Shown here piece by piece: positions 1 to 8,492 of a DNA stretch of 50,978 nt (within the stretch, counting starts at the first letter, position 1; every line of letters starts with the position of its first letter). A model generated the notes under the pieces. The model saw only the letters and a list, made by a program, of their open reading frames with translations, had not been told where the DNA came from and searched no databases. A program made the position numbers and the translations under genes. The stretch is taken from positions 1 through 50,978 of the forward strand of contig CAXYVX010000002.1 of the NCBI GenBank assembly GCA_964292495.1, written 5' to 3'. Source of the stretch: CAXYVX01 sp964292495 (GTDB taxonomy: Bacteria; Patescibacteriota; Saccharimonadia; Saccharimonadales; Saccharimonadaceae).

Positions 1-325
<325 letters not shown>

Positions 326-533
326 TTCATTGAACTGAGTTGATAGTTGGGTTTTAAACCCAAAATCAAAGGCGTCAATCCTAACCATTTAACGAGGATT
401 TCGCAAATTTAGCGAAAAACGACTTAAATAAAATGTCAGGAATCGACGATTGAACGTAAATCTGTTAGAATATTTACAAGCTGCTTTAATGTCATTGACA
501 TTGAAATTTTTTCACGAATTTCGCGAGAAAATT

Positions 534-639
534 TCGGTGCCCATGGCGCCGGGGAAATACCTGTATCCATTCCGAACACAGAAGTCAAGCCCGGTAGCGG
601 CAATTATACTGCGCAAGTGGGAAACTAGCACGGTGCCGA
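534..639 (+). rRNA. 5S ribosomal RNA
   Basis: The core CCGAACACAGAAGTCAAGC (loop B/C region) is typical of bacterial 5S rRNA. Helix I closes between TCGGTGCC at the 5' end and GGTGCCGA at the 3' end, with two G-U pairs, and this sets both boundaries. The gene follows the 23S gene after about 208 nt, and no tRNA is recognisable in that spacer. The length of about 106 nt is slightly short for 5S rRNA. Confidence 0.95.
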
Positions 640-652
640 ATTATATAGAGGA

Positions 653-680
653 CCACCCCGACGGGTGGTTTTTTATTTTT
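653..680 (+). terminator. rRNA operon terminator
   Basis: CCACCC-cgac-GGGTGG hairpin followed by a long T-rich tract, 14 nt after 5S rRNA. It is a textbook intrinsic terminator closing the rRNA operon. Confidence 0.93.
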
Positions 681-744
681 TGAAAAAAATGTACCCAGTT
701 AAAATTGCTCTCCTTAGGAATAAGTTTATTTCTGCGAAATATAA

Positions 745-773
745 TTGACATAATTAAAATAAAAATGTATAAT
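745..773 (+). promoter_or_regulatory. Promoter of the nucleotidyltransferase gene
   Basis: TTGACA (745-750), 17-bp spacer, TATAAT (768-773): a perfect sigma-70-type consensus. The leader of about 60 nt contains an imperfect hairpin, ACTTTTCG pairing with CGAAAAGT (779-806), whose 3' arm includes a TTCGCGAA copy. The ribosome site AAGGAGG lies before the start at 844. Confidence 0.88.
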
Positions 774-843
774 GAAAATACTTTTCGGCATTTTTCGCGA
801 AAAGTGTTCCTTTACAGGATAGAAAATTTAAGGAGGCCAAGAA

Positions 844-2325
844 ATGGCTAAAGCAAAAGCACCCGTTGAGACGATTGCTGAAAAATCAAATGAGAGCAAT
901 CAAAAAACTCAGACCAAGGCAGCAAAAAATATCGTTCCTTATGCTGACTCTGCGAGATTTGCAGAGTGGATGAGGGAACATGTTTGGCTTTCTGTTGTGG
1001 CAGGTGGAAAAGGGACACGTTTGTGGCCAATTTCGCATAGTGATCGCCCCAAACAGTTTATTATCAGCCCAGGGATACCAGAAATCTTGAAAGATGCTTG
1101 GTACAAGGAGAATGTTTCTTCAACCTTAAAAGGGTTTGGTTTGCCGGATGATGAAGACGCTGAATATACTTTTATTCAGCGTACAGTGCGACGCTTTGTT
1201 GCTGGAGGCATCAATCCGAAGCACGTTGTAGTTTTGGTGACTAATGATCGCCAAGAAGAGCTTGTTCGTGAACAATTGATTCATATGGGAGTCCTTGACG
1301 TAAATATCATGAAAGTTAGTGAACATTATGGATACGCAGGAGCCATGATCAAGATGACAGAGTTTATCTATAAATTAGATAAAGATGCGGTCATCGTGAA
1401 CACTCCAGCCGACCACTACACGCTTCCTTCTAAGAATTTTTACGAAACCGTAAATCTTGCGATTGAGAATGCTAATAAAGGTTTTGCAACGATCGTTGGA
1501 CTTGTGATTCGCGATTCTGTCATGGCTCAAGGCTTAGGGCACGCGATTTTTGACAACAAAGAGGCCGTGATTGCAAAAAGAGTAATAAGTTTTGTTGAAA
1601 AACCAGATGGAGAACGTACAGAAGAGCTTGTTAGGCAAGACAATTCTGCCGCTAATACCGGTATTAATGCTTGGCGTGCTGATATGTTGCTTAGAGAAAT
1701 CAAAAAAGCTAAGATCGATATTGAGGAAATCGCTAAGCGTGAATTATCTGATGGTTTAGATACAAGCGAATTGATGAAAGTATTTACTGACAGCAATAGC
1801 CTGGACGTAGTTCGCGGGGATTTTTGGTGGCGAGACGCTGGAACATTAAGCTCACTTCATGAGATCATGAAAGAACTCAATGATAAAACGACGCACAATA
1901 ACACTCGTCTCGGAGGAGGAATAACTATTCGCGAAAATTGCGAAAATAACCTATTCTTCACTGAGTCAAGAGTGATTGTGGAGGCTCTAAACCTTAAAGA
2001 CTTTGAAGTATCCACAAAATGGATCTCAAAAGACGACACTTTGGTTGTTTCTGTTGTTAACCATAAAAGCACTCAGAAGACCAAGAAAGCCGCCGAAGAG
2101 TTCTCGAAAGTTTTAGAGACGAATTCTATCTCGATTGAAGCTGAAAACAACAGAGTTGTTCCATCGTATGTCGGAGCTAAATTGGTCTGCTCGTTTGTTG
2201 GTGTGAATAATGTTGAAGTTTCCGCAACTAAGGTCAGCACATCTCTGCTTTCAAGGGCTCTTGGAGTCGAGAAAATAACCTTACACGAAGAGGAGGTAAT
2301 CCTTATTAAAGTCGCTCAACACTAA
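844..2325 (+). CDS. Mannose-1-phosphate guanylyltransferase-like sugar nucleotidyltransferase
   Basis: A 493-residue cytoplasmic enzyme expected to transfer a nucleotide to a sugar-1-phosphate, most likely making GDP-mannose for envelope glycans. Visible motifs are the nucleotide-binding signature GGKGTRLWP (residues 54-62) followed by PKQF (69-72), the metal-site-like NTPADH, FVEKPD and NTGINAWR. The C-terminal 110 residues look like the added beta domain of this family. There is a lysine/alanine-rich N-terminal extension of about 45 residues. The start has AAGGAGG 6-7 nt upstream. It is a single-gene unit with its own promoter and terminator. It holds only one exact TTCGCGAA in 1.5 kb, unlike its neighbours, which hints at later acquisition. 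The sugar is inferred from family motifs only. Confidence 0.83.
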   Translation: MAKAKAPVETIAEKSNESNQKTQTKAAKNIVPYADSARFAEWMREHVWLSVVAGGKGTRLWPISHSDRPKQFIISPGIPEILKDAWYKENVSSTLKGFGLPDDEDAEYTFIQRTVRRFVAGGINPKHVVVLVTNDRQEELVREQLIHMGVLDVNIMKVSEHYGYAGAMIKMTEFIYKLDKDAVIVNTPADHYTLPSKNFYETVNLAIENANKGFATIVGLVIRDSVMAQGLGHAIFDNKEAVIAKRVISFVEKPDGERTEELVRQDNSAANTGINAWRADMLLREIKKAKIDIEEIAKRELSDGLDTSELMKVFTDSNSLDVVRGDFWWRDAGTLSSLHEIMKELNDKTTHNNTRLGGGITIRENCENNLFFTESRVIVEALNLKDFEVSTKWISKDDTLVVSVVNHKSTQKTKKAAEEFSKVLETNSISIEAENNRVVPSYVGAKLVCSFVGVNNVEVSATKVSTSLLSRALGVEKITLHEEEVILIKVAQH

Positions 2326-2343
2326 TTTTTATCCTAAAATTTG

Positions 2344-2376
2344 AGATCTGATTTGTAAAAGTCAGGTCTTTTTCTT
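2344..2376 (+). terminator. Terminator after the nucleotidyltransferase gene
   Basis: AGATCTGA pairs with TCAGGTCT (one G-U pair) and is followed by TTTTTC. It lies 18 nt after the stop codon. Confidence 0.75.
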
Positions 2377-2403
2377 TGTATTTTATTTTTCGCGAAAATC
2401 AAA

Positions 2404-2431
2404 AAAATCCGTCTCGCAGATCGGATTTTTT
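2404..2431. terminator. Second hairpin/T-tract element
   Basis: AAAATCCG (2404-2411) pairs with CGGATTTT (2422-2429), with flanking A and T tracts, so it could terminate in either direction. It probably backs up the preceding terminator. Confidence 0.65.
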
Positions 2432-2540
2432 GATTTCTCTCTCTGTTTTTATCAGATGTGGTGGAAATCTGCTAGTATTATATATCATGAGCAGAATAAA
2501 TGCAATACTTACAATAACATAAAATCTAAACAAAAACATA

Positions 2541-2569
2541 TTGACAAAACGCGAGCAGTATGATAATAT
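2541..2569 (+). promoter_or_regulatory. Promoter of the KGG-repeat gene
   Basis: TTGACA (2541-2546), 17-bp spacer, TAATAT (2564-2569). The transcript would have a leader of about 120 nt. Confidence 0.85.
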
Positions 2570-2696
2570 GTAAACGTAATCGCGAAAAGAAAAAACGCGA
2601 TGTGATATAAATTAAGAAATCATCTCTGTAAATTTCGCGAAAAACCCATAATTCGCGAAATCGGGTGGGATTTCGCGAACGAAAGGAGTCATGAAA

Positions 2697-2948
2697 ATGG
2701 CAGGAACAAAAGAAGGTGCACGAAAAGCAGCAGCGACAAACCGCGCTCGACACGGTGAAAGTTTTTACGCAAATATCGGTCGAAAAGGCGGACAGAATGG
2801 ACACACTGGCGGATTTGCCGCAAACCGCGAGCTAGCGAAAGCGGCTGGCGCAAAAGGTGGGCGCATTTCGCGCCGCGGACCAGCGGTCAAAAAGATTGCT
2901 GTTGAAGACGAAAGCGTTGCAAATTTCGTCAACATCAACGCTGCGTAA
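2697..2948 (+). CDS. KGG-repeat general stress protein (GsiB / Con-10-like)
   Basis: An 83-residue, glycine- and lysine-rich hydrophilic protein. Repeats of the KGG/GxxGG type are visible (IGRKGGQNGHTGG, AGAKGGRISRRGP), matching the KGG stress-protein family linked to desiccation and general stress in bacteria and fungi. Most members are thought to be disordered and protective; no enzymatic role is expected. Two starts are possible: ATG at 2691 lies only 2 nt from AAAGGAG, while ATG at 2697 has an 8-nt spacing and is preferred. The long leader with three TTCGCGAA copies may be regulatory. A strong promoter and a terminator make it a single-gene unit. Confidence 0.8.
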   Translation: MAGTKEGARKAAATNRARHGESFYANIGRKGGQNGHTGGFAANRELAKAAGAKGGRISRRGPAVKKIAVEDESVANFVNINAA

Positions 2949-2970
2949 TTTACTTTAATCGCGAACAAAT

Positions 2971-2999
2971 AAACCGGACGCTGATCCGGTTTTATTTTT
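2971..2999. terminator. Terminator between the KGG gene and the convergent metallopeptidase gene
   Basis: AAACCGGA pairs with TCCGGTTT and is followed by TATTTTT. The element overlaps the 3' end of the convergent gene at 2992. Confidence 0.85.
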
Positions 3000-3459
3000 G
3001 GAGCGAATTTTTCGGAATCAAGTGCCTGCGTAGGCCGATTTTTCGCGAATCATTCGCAGTCCAGATCGCCCCGCAGTTTAAACATTCATAAGCCAAACTT
3101 TCGCGATTTTGCAGCCCAGTTTGCGAACAATTCGGACAAAGCGCGCGCGTGTGGAGCCATTCGCGGTATTCATCAAGAGCACTTTCAATAATTTCCTCCG
3201 GAATTTCAAAACCATATTTTCGCGAAATTCTGCTGGCGCAGGTCCAAGCTTCGCGCTCCATTTTCACCAACTCAATGTCCTGAACAAATTTTTTATGTCC
3301 CGAAATTGCGTGCCCAAGCTCATGGAATAACTCCGGTAGATTTTCGCGAAAATAAATTTTGTGTTCAGTTGGAGACCATCGCGAATCATCGCTAGCGCAA
3401 AAAATAAATTGCGGAAAATCTGCTTCAAGTTGGCTGGTAATTCGCGAGAAATCTTTCAT
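2992..3459 (-). CDS. ImmA/IrrE-like zinc metallopeptidase with C-terminal zinc ribbon
   Basis: A 155-residue protein. The catalytic zinc motif HELGH is at residues 46-50 with a further H55, and MEREAW (67-72) supplies a likely third ligand (E70), as in the COG2856/ImmA-IrrE peptidases that cleave phage or stress repressors. Two CxxC pairs (C108/C111 and C126/C129) form an added zinc ribbon at the C terminus. The family usually sits beside an XRE regulator, but none is adjacent here. On the minus strand a -10-like TAAGCT (3466-3471) ends 6 nt before the ATG and no ribosome site is visible, so the mRNA is probably leaderless. Function as a repressor protease is inferred from the family. Confidence 0.75.
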   Translation of the reverse strand: MKDFSRITSQLEADFPQFIFCASDDSRWSPTEHKIYFRENLPELFHELGHAISGHKKFVQDIELVKMEREAWTCASRISRKYGFEIPEEIIESALDEYREWLHTRALCPNCSQTGLQNRESLAYECLNCGAIWTANDSRKIGLRRHLIPKNSLQK

Positions 3460-3504
3460 TTTTCCAGCTTAACTTTTTTTACTGAAAAATAAAAATGCTT
3501 ATGC

Positions 3505-3533
3505 TTGCGATTTTTCGCGAAAAATCATAAAGT
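3505..3533 (+). promoter_or_regulatory. Promoter with TTCGCGAA in the spacer
   Basis: TTGCGA (3505-3510), 17-bp spacer, TAAAGT (3528-3533). A TTCGCGAA (3514-3521), extended symmetrically to GATTTTTCGCGAAAAATC, sits 6 nt before the -10. It drives the gene at 3561. Confidence 0.6.
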
Positions 3534-3560
3534 TGAAGCAAAATAAGAGGAAGGTTTGTG

Positions 3561-4019
3561 ATGAAGAAAAATTCTATTTTGAGATTTGTTTTGAGTTTAA
3601 CAGCGCTGGCGGTTGTGATTTTTGTGGGAATCTGGATCATGAAAAGTTTTCAGGTTGATGCACCGAAAATCGCGAAAAATGATCCAGCAAAAACATCAGA
3701 ATCTGACAAAAACGACAAAAACGACAAAAATGATCCGGCGAAAAATGTTGATAAGTCTGAGAAAAATGAAGCAAATTCTGGCGTGAAAGAAAATTCCTCG
3801 GACAATAAAAATATTCCATCTGCGCCGTCCGCTGACGCCCCACAGAGCTCGAATATTCCGCCTGTAGCTGTCGCTTCTACGCACATTGCAACAACTGGAC
3901 CAAAGGAAACTTTAGCTGAATACGCTGTAATGGCGATTATTTTGGCGGCTGGATATTTTTATCTGGATTCGCGAAAACTTGCGAGAAACTCGCGCGGCAA
4001 TAAAGAAATTTTCTCTTGA
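3561..4019 (+). CDS. Small surface-anchored protein with IATTGPKET sorting-like signal
   Basis: A 152-residue exported protein of unknown function. Residues 6-28 form an N-terminal hydrophobic signal/anchor, followed by a low-complexity spacer rich in Lys, Asp, Asn and Ser with KNDKNDKND repeats. The C terminus has the layout of a cell-wall sorting signal: IATTGPKET, then about 18 hydrophobic residues, then a basic tail (SRKLARNSR). The same arrangement, IAATGPVET plus hydrophobic plus SRR, ends the large surface protein at 13203-15077, so both are probably handled by the same sortase-like enzyme. The ATG at 3561 is preferred over a GTG at 3558 because AGAGGAAGG lies 7-8 nt upstream. Confidence 0.7.
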   Translation: MKKNSILRFVLSLTALAVVIFVGIWIMKSFQVDAPKIAKNDPAKTSESDKNDKNDKNDPAKNVDKSEKNEANSGVKENSSDNKNIPSAPSADAPQSSNIPPVAVASTHIATTGPKETLAEYAVMAIILAAGYFYLDSRKLARNSRGNKEIFS

Positions 4020-4044
4020 TTTCGCTTAAAATCTCTGTTATAAT
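4016..4044 (+). promoter_or_regulatory. Promoter of the S1/infB unit
   Basis: TTGATT (4016-4021), 17-bp spacer, TATAAT (4039-4044). It overlaps the stop codon of the preceding gene by a few bases. The leader to the start at 4137 is about 85 nt. Confidence 0.85.
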
Positions 4045-4136
4045 GGCGGTAATTTGTGCGAGAGGCCGGTCTTTCGCGAATAATGTTAAATAAGAGAGGA
4101 ATTTTTGTCCGGATTCGCAAAAATTCAGAGGTAAAA

Positions 4137-5177
4137 ATGGCAAAAATGACCATGGACGAACTGCTTAATGGTGCAGAAAGTCAAGCTCTTGAAGCTGGAA
4201 TTAGCGTTGAGGGTAAAATTTTAAGTGTCAAGAAAAACGAAGTTTTGGTTGACATGGGTTCAAAAGGAATCGGAATGGTTCCAAAACGAGAAATCGGCTA
4301 CGGTAAAAAATACGAAGTCGGCGAAGAAGTCACTGCTAGTGTGATTGAAACGGAATTAGACAATGGATATGCGTTGTTGAGCTTGCGAAAAGCGGCCAAA
4401 GAAAGCGGTTGGGCGGAAGTTCAGGCGGCTATTGAGAAGGGTGAAACAATTGAAATCATTCCGTTTGACGCAAACCGTGGTGGACTTTTGATTGAATACG
4501 AGGGTGTTCGCGGATTTATGCCGGTGAGCCAGCTCGCAGCAACTCATTACCCACGCACGGCTGACAAAGATCAGATTCTCACGAAATTGAAAGCTCTTGT
4601 CGGTAAACCAATGCCAGCACAGATTATCGACGCTGACCAAAAGGCAAACAAGCTGATCTTCTCTGAAAAAGAGGCGATCAAAGATGGCCTTGCAGATCGT
4701 TTCGCGAGCCTGAAAGTTGGCGACACGGTTCACGGCGTTGTGACCGGTGTTGTTGATTTTGGCGCGTTTGTGAATGTTGACGGCATTGAAGGTTTGGTTC
4801 ACATCAGTGAAATCAGCTGGGAGCGCGTTGCTCAGGTTAGCGACAAACTGAAAGTTGGCGACAATGTTGACGCGAAAATCATCAGCATTGATAAAGATCG
4901 TTTGAGCCTCAGCATTAAACAGACTTTGCCGGATCCGTTTTTGACGGAAATCGCGAGCTTTAACAAGGGTGAAACTGTCGAGGGAACAATCACTCGAATC
5001 ACTCCGTTTGGCGCATTTGTCAGCATCAGCCCAGCTGTTGAGGCGCTTTGCCACGTCAGCGAGCTCGGAAAAGGCAGCGATCCAGAGAAACTCTTTACTT
5101 TGAACGACAAAAAAGAGTTTGTGATTTTGGATATTGACGCTGATAATCGTAAAATTTCACTCGGTTTAGCGAAATGA
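4137..5177 (+). CDS. rpsA: Ribosomal protein bS1-like, four S1 domains
   Basis: A 346-residue RNA-binding protein made of four S1 (OB-fold) repeats, against six in Escherichia coli S1. Repeat cores begin near GKILSVKKNEVLVDMG, ETIEIIPFDANRGGLLIEY, GVVTGVVDFGAFVNVDG and GTITRITPFGAFVSIS; the last two carry the classical FGAFV RNA-binding face. It probably helps the 30S subunit capture mRNAs. The start at 4137 follows AGAGGT with a short 4-nt gap. An in-frame ATG at 4083 has no ribosome site, and a GTG at 4056 lies almost on the predicted transcript start. The gene precedes infB by 72 bp with no terminator, so they are likely cotranscribed. It ends in TGA. Confidence 0.88.
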   Translation: MAKMTMDELLNGAESQALEAGISVEGKILSVKKNEVLVDMGSKGIGMVPKREIGYGKKYEVGEEVTASVIETELDNGYALLSLRKAAKESGWAEVQAAIEKGETIEIIPFDANRGGLLIEYEGVRGFMPVSQLAATHYPRTADKDQILTKLKALVGKPMPAQIIDADQKANKLIFSEKEAIKDGLADRFASLKVGDTVHGVVTGVVDFGAFVNVDGIEGLVHISEISWERVAQVSDKLKVGDNVDAKIISIDKDRLSLSIKQTLPDPFLTEIASFNKGETVEGTITRITPFGAFVSISPAVEALCHVSELGKGSDPEKLFTLNDKKEFVILDIDADNRKISLGLAK

Positions 5178-5249
5178 AAAACTAAATAATGGCGGTTTCG
5201 TGCCGCTTGAGAATTCGCGAAAATTCGCGAATTCGGAAAGGAGCAGGAA

Positions 5250-7091
5250 ATGGCTGAAAAAAATACAGCGAATGAGGAGATTGATTCGCGTAAAAAACTC
5301 GAACTTCCAGAGATGGTGACCGTCGGTGAGTTGGCGGAAAAGTTGGAGATGCCAACAACAAAACTGGTCGGCGAGTTGTTTCGACAGGGGATAATGGCCA
5401 CAGTAAACCAAAAAATTGATTTTGAGACGGCGGAGATTATCATCGAGGAATTGGCGCTGCCGGTCGATGTTTCGCGAAAAGATTCTGAGAAAACCGCAGT
5501 TGAGCAAAATGAGTTGAATATCAAATTGTCGAAAAACGCGAAACTTCGCCCGCCGATGGTGGCGGTGATGGGGCACGTTGACCACGGCAAAACGACTTTG
5601 CTTGATTTCATCATGAAAAAACAGACTGCGGCCGGGGAGGCTGGCGGAATTACGCAGCATATTTCCGCATATCAAACGATTCATGATTCGCGAAAAATCA
5701 CGCTTTTGGATACACCGGGACACGAGGCTTTTGCGGCGCTTCGTCAGCACGGCGCGGTTTTGACCGATGTTGTTGTGCTGGTTGTGGCGGCGGACGATGG
5801 TGTGAAACCGCAAACTGTTGAAGCTATCAAATTCGCGAAAAACGCCAACGCGAAAATCATCGTCGCGATCAACAAAATGGACAAGGAAACCGCAAATCCA
5901 AACCTGGTCAAAACTCAGCTCGCGAGCGAATACGGTTTGAACCCAGAAGAATGGGGCGGCGACACGATCATGGACGAAGTTTCGGCGCTTAAAGGCACCG
6001 GAATTGACAAGCTTTTGGATGATATTTTGCTGGTCAGCGACATGGAAGAATTGAAGGCGGATTACGAAGTCCCGGCCGAAGGTTTGGTGATTGAATCAAA
6101 CATGGAAAAGGGGCGCGGAGCTGTTGTGCGCATTTTGGTTGCGAACGGAACGCTGAACCAGGGCGATTTTATTGTTGCGGGTTCTGCTTGGGGTAAGGTC
6201 CGAACAATTGAAGATTTCAAGGGCGATAAATTCGCGAAAAATTCTGCTGGACCGTCCACACCAGCCACGATCACTGGATTTCGTGAAATTCCATCGTTTG
6301 GAACTAAAATTGAAGAGGTGAAAAATGAGCGCGAGGCCAAAGCTCTCGCCGCGAAGAATTACGACATTGCCGTGAATTCTGCCGCCGGAGTGAACTTGTC
6401 TGGCGCAGATCTTTTGCGCATGATGAATCGCGAAAGTGAGCAGAAAGTCGCGAATTTCGTGGTGAAAGCGGACGTTCAAGGCTCGCTGACATCTGTTGTT
6501 GATAGCATGAAGATGCTTGATACTGATGAAGTCGTCACGAAAATCATCGCGAGCGGCGTTGGTGATATTACAGAGGGCGATATTCGCGCGGCGGTCAGCT
6601 CGACCGATGATGAGAACAAGCCGGTGATTCTTGGCTTCAACGTGAATTTGCCGGGAAATGTTAAACGTCTGGCGAGCGCAAATAAGGTTGACGTGCGGAT
6701 TTACAGCGTGATTTATGAACTTTTGGATTTCACAAAAGAGCAAATGTCCGAGCTTTTGGAAGACGAAGTTGTTGAAACTCCTGTTGGAAAACTGGAAATC
6801 AAAGGGATTTTCCGCACAACGCGTGATGAAATTATCACCGGTGGAACTGTAAAAGAAGGCAAAATTTCCGCGAAACTTTTGGTTCGTGTATGGCGCGGAA
6901 AAGGCAAAAAACGGGAACTGATTGGCGAGGCTGAAATCGAGCGAGTTCAGCGCGAAAAAGCTGAAGCAAAAGAGGTTTTTGAAGGTGAAAGCGTGGGTAT
7001 TTCCCTGAAAATCGCTAAACGCATGACCCTCGAACTCGGCGACGAGCTCGAAGCATTTACCCGCGAACTGAAAAAGCGAGAACTGAAATAA
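5250..7091 (+). CDS. infB: Translation initiation factor IF-2
   Basis: A 613-residue GTPase that places initiator fMet-tRNA on the 30S subunit. An IF2_N-like segment (residues about 20-70) precedes the G domain: G1 GHVDHGKT (108-115), G3 DTPGHE (154-159), G4 NKMD (208-211). The C-terminal part covers IF2 domains II to IV. The protein is short because the long variable N-terminal region of many bacteria is missing. AAAGGAG lies 6-7 nt before the ATG. The gap to the S1 gene contains two TTCGCGAA copies. The usual partners nusA and rbfA are not adjacent. Confidence 0.97.
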   Translation: MAEKNTANEEIDSRKKLELPEMVTVGELAEKLEMPTTKLVGELFRQGIMATVNQKIDFETAEIIIEELALPVDVSRKDSEKTAVEQNELNIKLSKNAKLRPPMVAVMGHVDHGKTTLLDFIMKKQTAAGEAGGITQHISAYQTIHDSRKITLLDTPGHEAFAALRQHGAVLTDVVVLVVAADDGVKPQTVEAIKFAKNANAKIIVAINKMDKETANPNLVKTQLASEYGLNPEEWGGDTIMDEVSALKGTGIDKLLDDILLVSDMEELKADYEVPAEGLVIESNMEKGRGAVVRILVANGTLNQGDFIVAGSAWGKVRTIEDFKGDKFAKNSAGPSTPATITGFREIPSFGTKIEEVKNEREAKALAAKNYDIAVNSAAGVNLSGADLLRMMNRESEQKVANFVVKADVQGSLTSVVDSMKMLDTDEVVTKIIASGVGDITEGDIRAAVSSTDDENKPVILGFNVNLPGNVKRLASANKVDVRIYSVIYELLDFTKEQMSELLEDEVVETPVGKLEIKGIFRTTRDEIITGGTVKEGKISAKLLVRVWRGKGKKRELIGEAEIERVQREKAEAKEVFEGESVGISLKIAKRMTLELGDELEAFTRELKKRELK

Positions 7092-7113
7092 CTCTTATTT
7101 CGCGAAAAATAAG

Positions 7114-7140
7114 CTCCGTTTACGCGGAGTTTATTTTATT
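7114..7140. terminator. Terminator between infB and the sortase-like gene
   Basis: CTCCG-tttacg-CGGAG hairpin followed by TTTATTTTATTTTT. Just upstream, CTTATTTCGCGAAAAATAAG (7094-7113) forms a second hairpin centred on the palindrome. Confidence 0.8.
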
Positions 7141-8404
7141 TTTGCAACGACCCGTCGGCGGCGATTTTTTCAACAACCTGTTTGCCGGAGCTGTCGGTGA
7201 ATGATTTTTCGGTGATTTTTCCGAACATGTAATGTTTTGCGTATCCGTTGCTGCCTTGCGAATAATTTCCCGATTCGTCGAGATTATAGAGTGTATTGCC
7301 GTTTGAAAAGCAAGTTTGAAAGGCGACTTCTGGTCCGCCAAGTCCGACTTTCGCGAGATCTTCCTCGCTTGAACTGAGGACGTTTAGATTTGATAATTTT
7401 CGCGGAATTTGATTTTCTGAAATATTTTCGGTCGGAGTTTTGTAAAGCGAACCGTCTTCATTTGCGTAAATCTGACCCTTGTTATTAGTGACAAAATCTG
7501 CGCTAAGAGTGATTGTGTAAGTCACGCCATTTTTCATGGTCATTTTTACCGTGTCGCCCATTTTTACGTTGCCGTTTGAGAAATCTTCAAATTGTCCGCC
7601 CACGCCGTCGTGGCCAGCAAAAACGCTTAGCTGGTTTGCGCCGAGATTTCCGGTTCCGCGCAAATGCTCGATGTTATTTATTGCTCCTTCGGTTGAGTTC
7701 TGTCCGCTGGACGACCACCAATTTCCGTAAATCGAGTCGTTGATGAATCGCGCGTCGCTAATGTCGTCCGGGGATTCAACGATATTTTTTCCGCCGTAAA
7801 TGTTCCATCCAGGCTGAGCTTGCGTAATTTCCATGCGTCCAACATTTTCTCCCGGTTGAGATTTCGTGAAATCAAAAGTCGGCGCCAGTGAGACATTTTC
7901 CGCAGATTTTTCGCTATTTTGGACGTCAATTTTCTGACTTTCTGGGGTTTTAACAGGGTTTTTCTTGTTTGCAACGGAGGTTGCGATTTGTCTTTCAATT
8001 GGTCTGTGAAAATTCGCGTAGCCCATCATGCCAACAGCTGTTAATGCCACAAGTGCAACAGCTTTTCTTGTTGTTGGCTTCCACCAAGGAGTTTCTTTTT
8101 TCTCTGATTTATTGTGTTTTCTCGCAGAATTTTGCTTTTCTGCCGGTTTTTGCCCCTGAAAAGACCCAATTTCTTGCGGTTTTCGCGAAGTTTCTGGTTT
8201 TTGCGCGCTGTTTCGCGCATGTTTTCGCGCCGCAAGCGTGTCCAATAATTCACCGGCAGTAAATCCAGCCATACTTTCTCTTTGTTCATCGCTCATTGGC
8301 GGGAGGCCTTTGCGCTCGCGCAAATTATCTAGTAAATCAACGGCTTGAAAGTCCCGGAAATCAACTGTTTCTGGGCTATTTTTGTTTTCTGGGCTTTTGT
8401 TCAT
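7136..8404 (-). CDS. Membrane-anchored sortase-like transpeptidase
   Basis: A 422-residue protein. Residues 1-110 are hydrophilic and probably cytoplasmic, 112-132 are a membrane segment, and the C-terminal half faces outside. The outer domain shows LSVFAGHDGVGGQFEDF (catalytic-type H265), VKMGDTVKM (the usual sortase 'GD.V' strand) and VAFQTCFSNG (catalytic-type C365). Sortases cleave LPxTG-like signals and attach proteins to the envelope, which fits the sorting-signal proteins at 3561, 11869 and 13203. The conserved Arg expected after the Cys is not obvious, so the enzyme may be divergent. A TATAAT (8411-8416, minus strand) ends exactly 6 nt before the ATG, so the mRNA is probably leaderless. 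Confidence 0.7.
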   Translation of the reverse strand: MNKSPENKNSPETVDFRDFQAVDLLDNLRERKGLPPMSDEQRESMAGFTAGELLDTLAARKHARNSAQKPETSRKPQEIGSFQGQKPAEKQNSARKHNKSEKKETPWWKPTTRKAVALVALTAVGMMGYANFHRPIERQIATSVANKKNPVKTPESQKIDVQNSEKSAENVSLAPTFDFTKSQPGENVGRMEITQAQPGWNIYGGKNIVESPDDISDARFINDSIYGNWWSSSGQNSTEGAINNIEHLRGTGNLGANQLSVFAGHDGVGGQFEDFSNGNVKMGDTVKMTMKNGVTYTITLSADFVTNNKGQIYANEDGSLYKTPTENISENQIPRKLSNLNVLSSSEEDLAKVGLGGPEVAFQTCFSNGNTLYNLDESGNYSQGSNGYAKHYMFGKITEKSFTDSSGKQVVEKIAADGSLQK

Positions 8405-8410
8405 AGCACA

Positions 8411-8464
8411 ATTATAGCAAATTTCGCGAAAAAGTTGACAAGCAAAAACGCTTTATGATATTAT
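8411..8464. promoter_or_regulatory. Divergent promoters for the sortase gene and the 948-residue gene
   Basis: Minus strand: TATAAT (complement of 8411-8416), 6 nt from the sortase start. TTCGCGAA (8423-8430) lies 6 nt upstream of that -10. Plus strand: TTGACA (8435-8440), 18-bp spacer, TATTAT (8459-8464), driving the gene at 8493. The two promoters share about 20 bp, so one regulator could control both. Confidence 0.82.
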
Positions 8465-8492
8465 TTTAATAATGAAAAATTAGGAGACAAAA

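Larger units (their letters stand above)
2326..2696. other. Intergenic region: two terminators, a promoter and a long leader
   Basis: This is the only stretch over 300 bases without a gene. It holds two hairpin/T-tract elements (2344-2376 and 2404-2431), an AT-rich segment without recognisable signal, a strong promoter (2541-2569), and a 120-nt leader. The leader carries three TTCGCGAA copies within about 45 bases just before the KGG-protein ribosome site. I see no RNA gene here. Confidence 0.7.

Noticed and set aside
450..683. Open frame of 77 codons overlapping 5S rRNA
   Set aside because: It runs through the 5S gene and its terminator and has no ribosome site.
4356..5813. Antisense open frames across the S1 and infB genes
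   Set aside because: They overlap well-identified conserved genes and have atypical composition.
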